Assembly (NCBI GenBank): GCA_023659785.1
Contig: JAGXOR010000097.1
Span: forward strand, 1-5,111
Reading direction: 5' to 3'
Source of the DNA: Methanomicrobia archaeon LH_S13
GTDB lineage: Archaea > Halobacteriota > Syntropharchaeia > Alkanophagales > Methanospirareceae
Length of the DNA stretch: 5,111 nucleotides
Shown: positions 5,064 through 5,111 of the stretch, one piece after another
Position numbering within the stretch: position 1 is the first letter of the stretch
Layout: each line of letters starts with the position of its first letter
The notes under the pieces: generated by a model
What the model saw: only the letters and a program-made list of their open reading frames with translations
What the model was told of the DNA's origin: nothing
The model's database searches: none
Position numbers and translations under genes: made by a program

Positions 5064-5111
5064 TTAACTGAAATGTACCGAAATGTTTATCTTTATGCTT
5101 TATGATACTAT

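Overview
The window reads as chromosomal DNA from an archaeon, most likely a euryarchaeote of the methanogen/ANME type. Supporting signs are a Bud32-type kinase, a Trm5/Taw2-type tRNA methyltransferase relic, a Met8p-like precorrin-2 dehydrogenase directly ahead of glutamyl-tRNA reductase (hemA), the archaeal ribosome binding site GGTGAT before two of the starts, and TATA-like promoter boxes. The exact lineage cannot be fixed from the sequence.

Layout. 1-172: no gene, but one sequence (122-151) looks like a single archaeal CRISPR repeat. 173-1164, minus strand: a two-gene unit, a DsrE-like protein followed by Bud32, joined by a TTGA stop/start overlap. 1279-1833, minus: a broken Trm5/Taw2-family gene. 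It has lost its central SAM-binding and catalytic part and also carries a 4-bp tandem duplication that shifts the frame. 1834-2450: no intact gene, only a possible decayed helix-turn-helix ORF and a coiled-coil ORF. 2505-4446, plus: a two-gene tetrapyrrole operon, precorrin-2 dehydrogenase then hemA, overlapping by 8 bp. 4447-5111: no intact larger gene. This stretch holds a probable minus-strand remnant of a DUF454 (YbaN-like) membrane protein with an in-frame TGA, a plus-strand mini-ORF behind a good ribosome binding site, and a 46-codon minus-strand ORF with good coding character.

How the genes relate. HemA makes glutamate-1-semialdehyde at the start of tetrapyrrole synthesis. The neighbouring dehydrogenase acts at the precorrin-2 branch that leads to siroheme, cobalamin, F430 and archaeal heme. 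Bud32 belongs to the KEOPS complex for tRNA t6A. The DsrE-like protein may bind or relay sulfur. The intact genes alternate with relics made by internal deletions, so the region looks like core genes separated by decaying DNA. I found no clear new multi-gene system. The most unusual items are the lone CRISPR-like repeat, the reconstructable Trm5-family pseudogene, the DsrE-Bud32 coupling and the repeat-encoded Asp/Asn tract in hemA.
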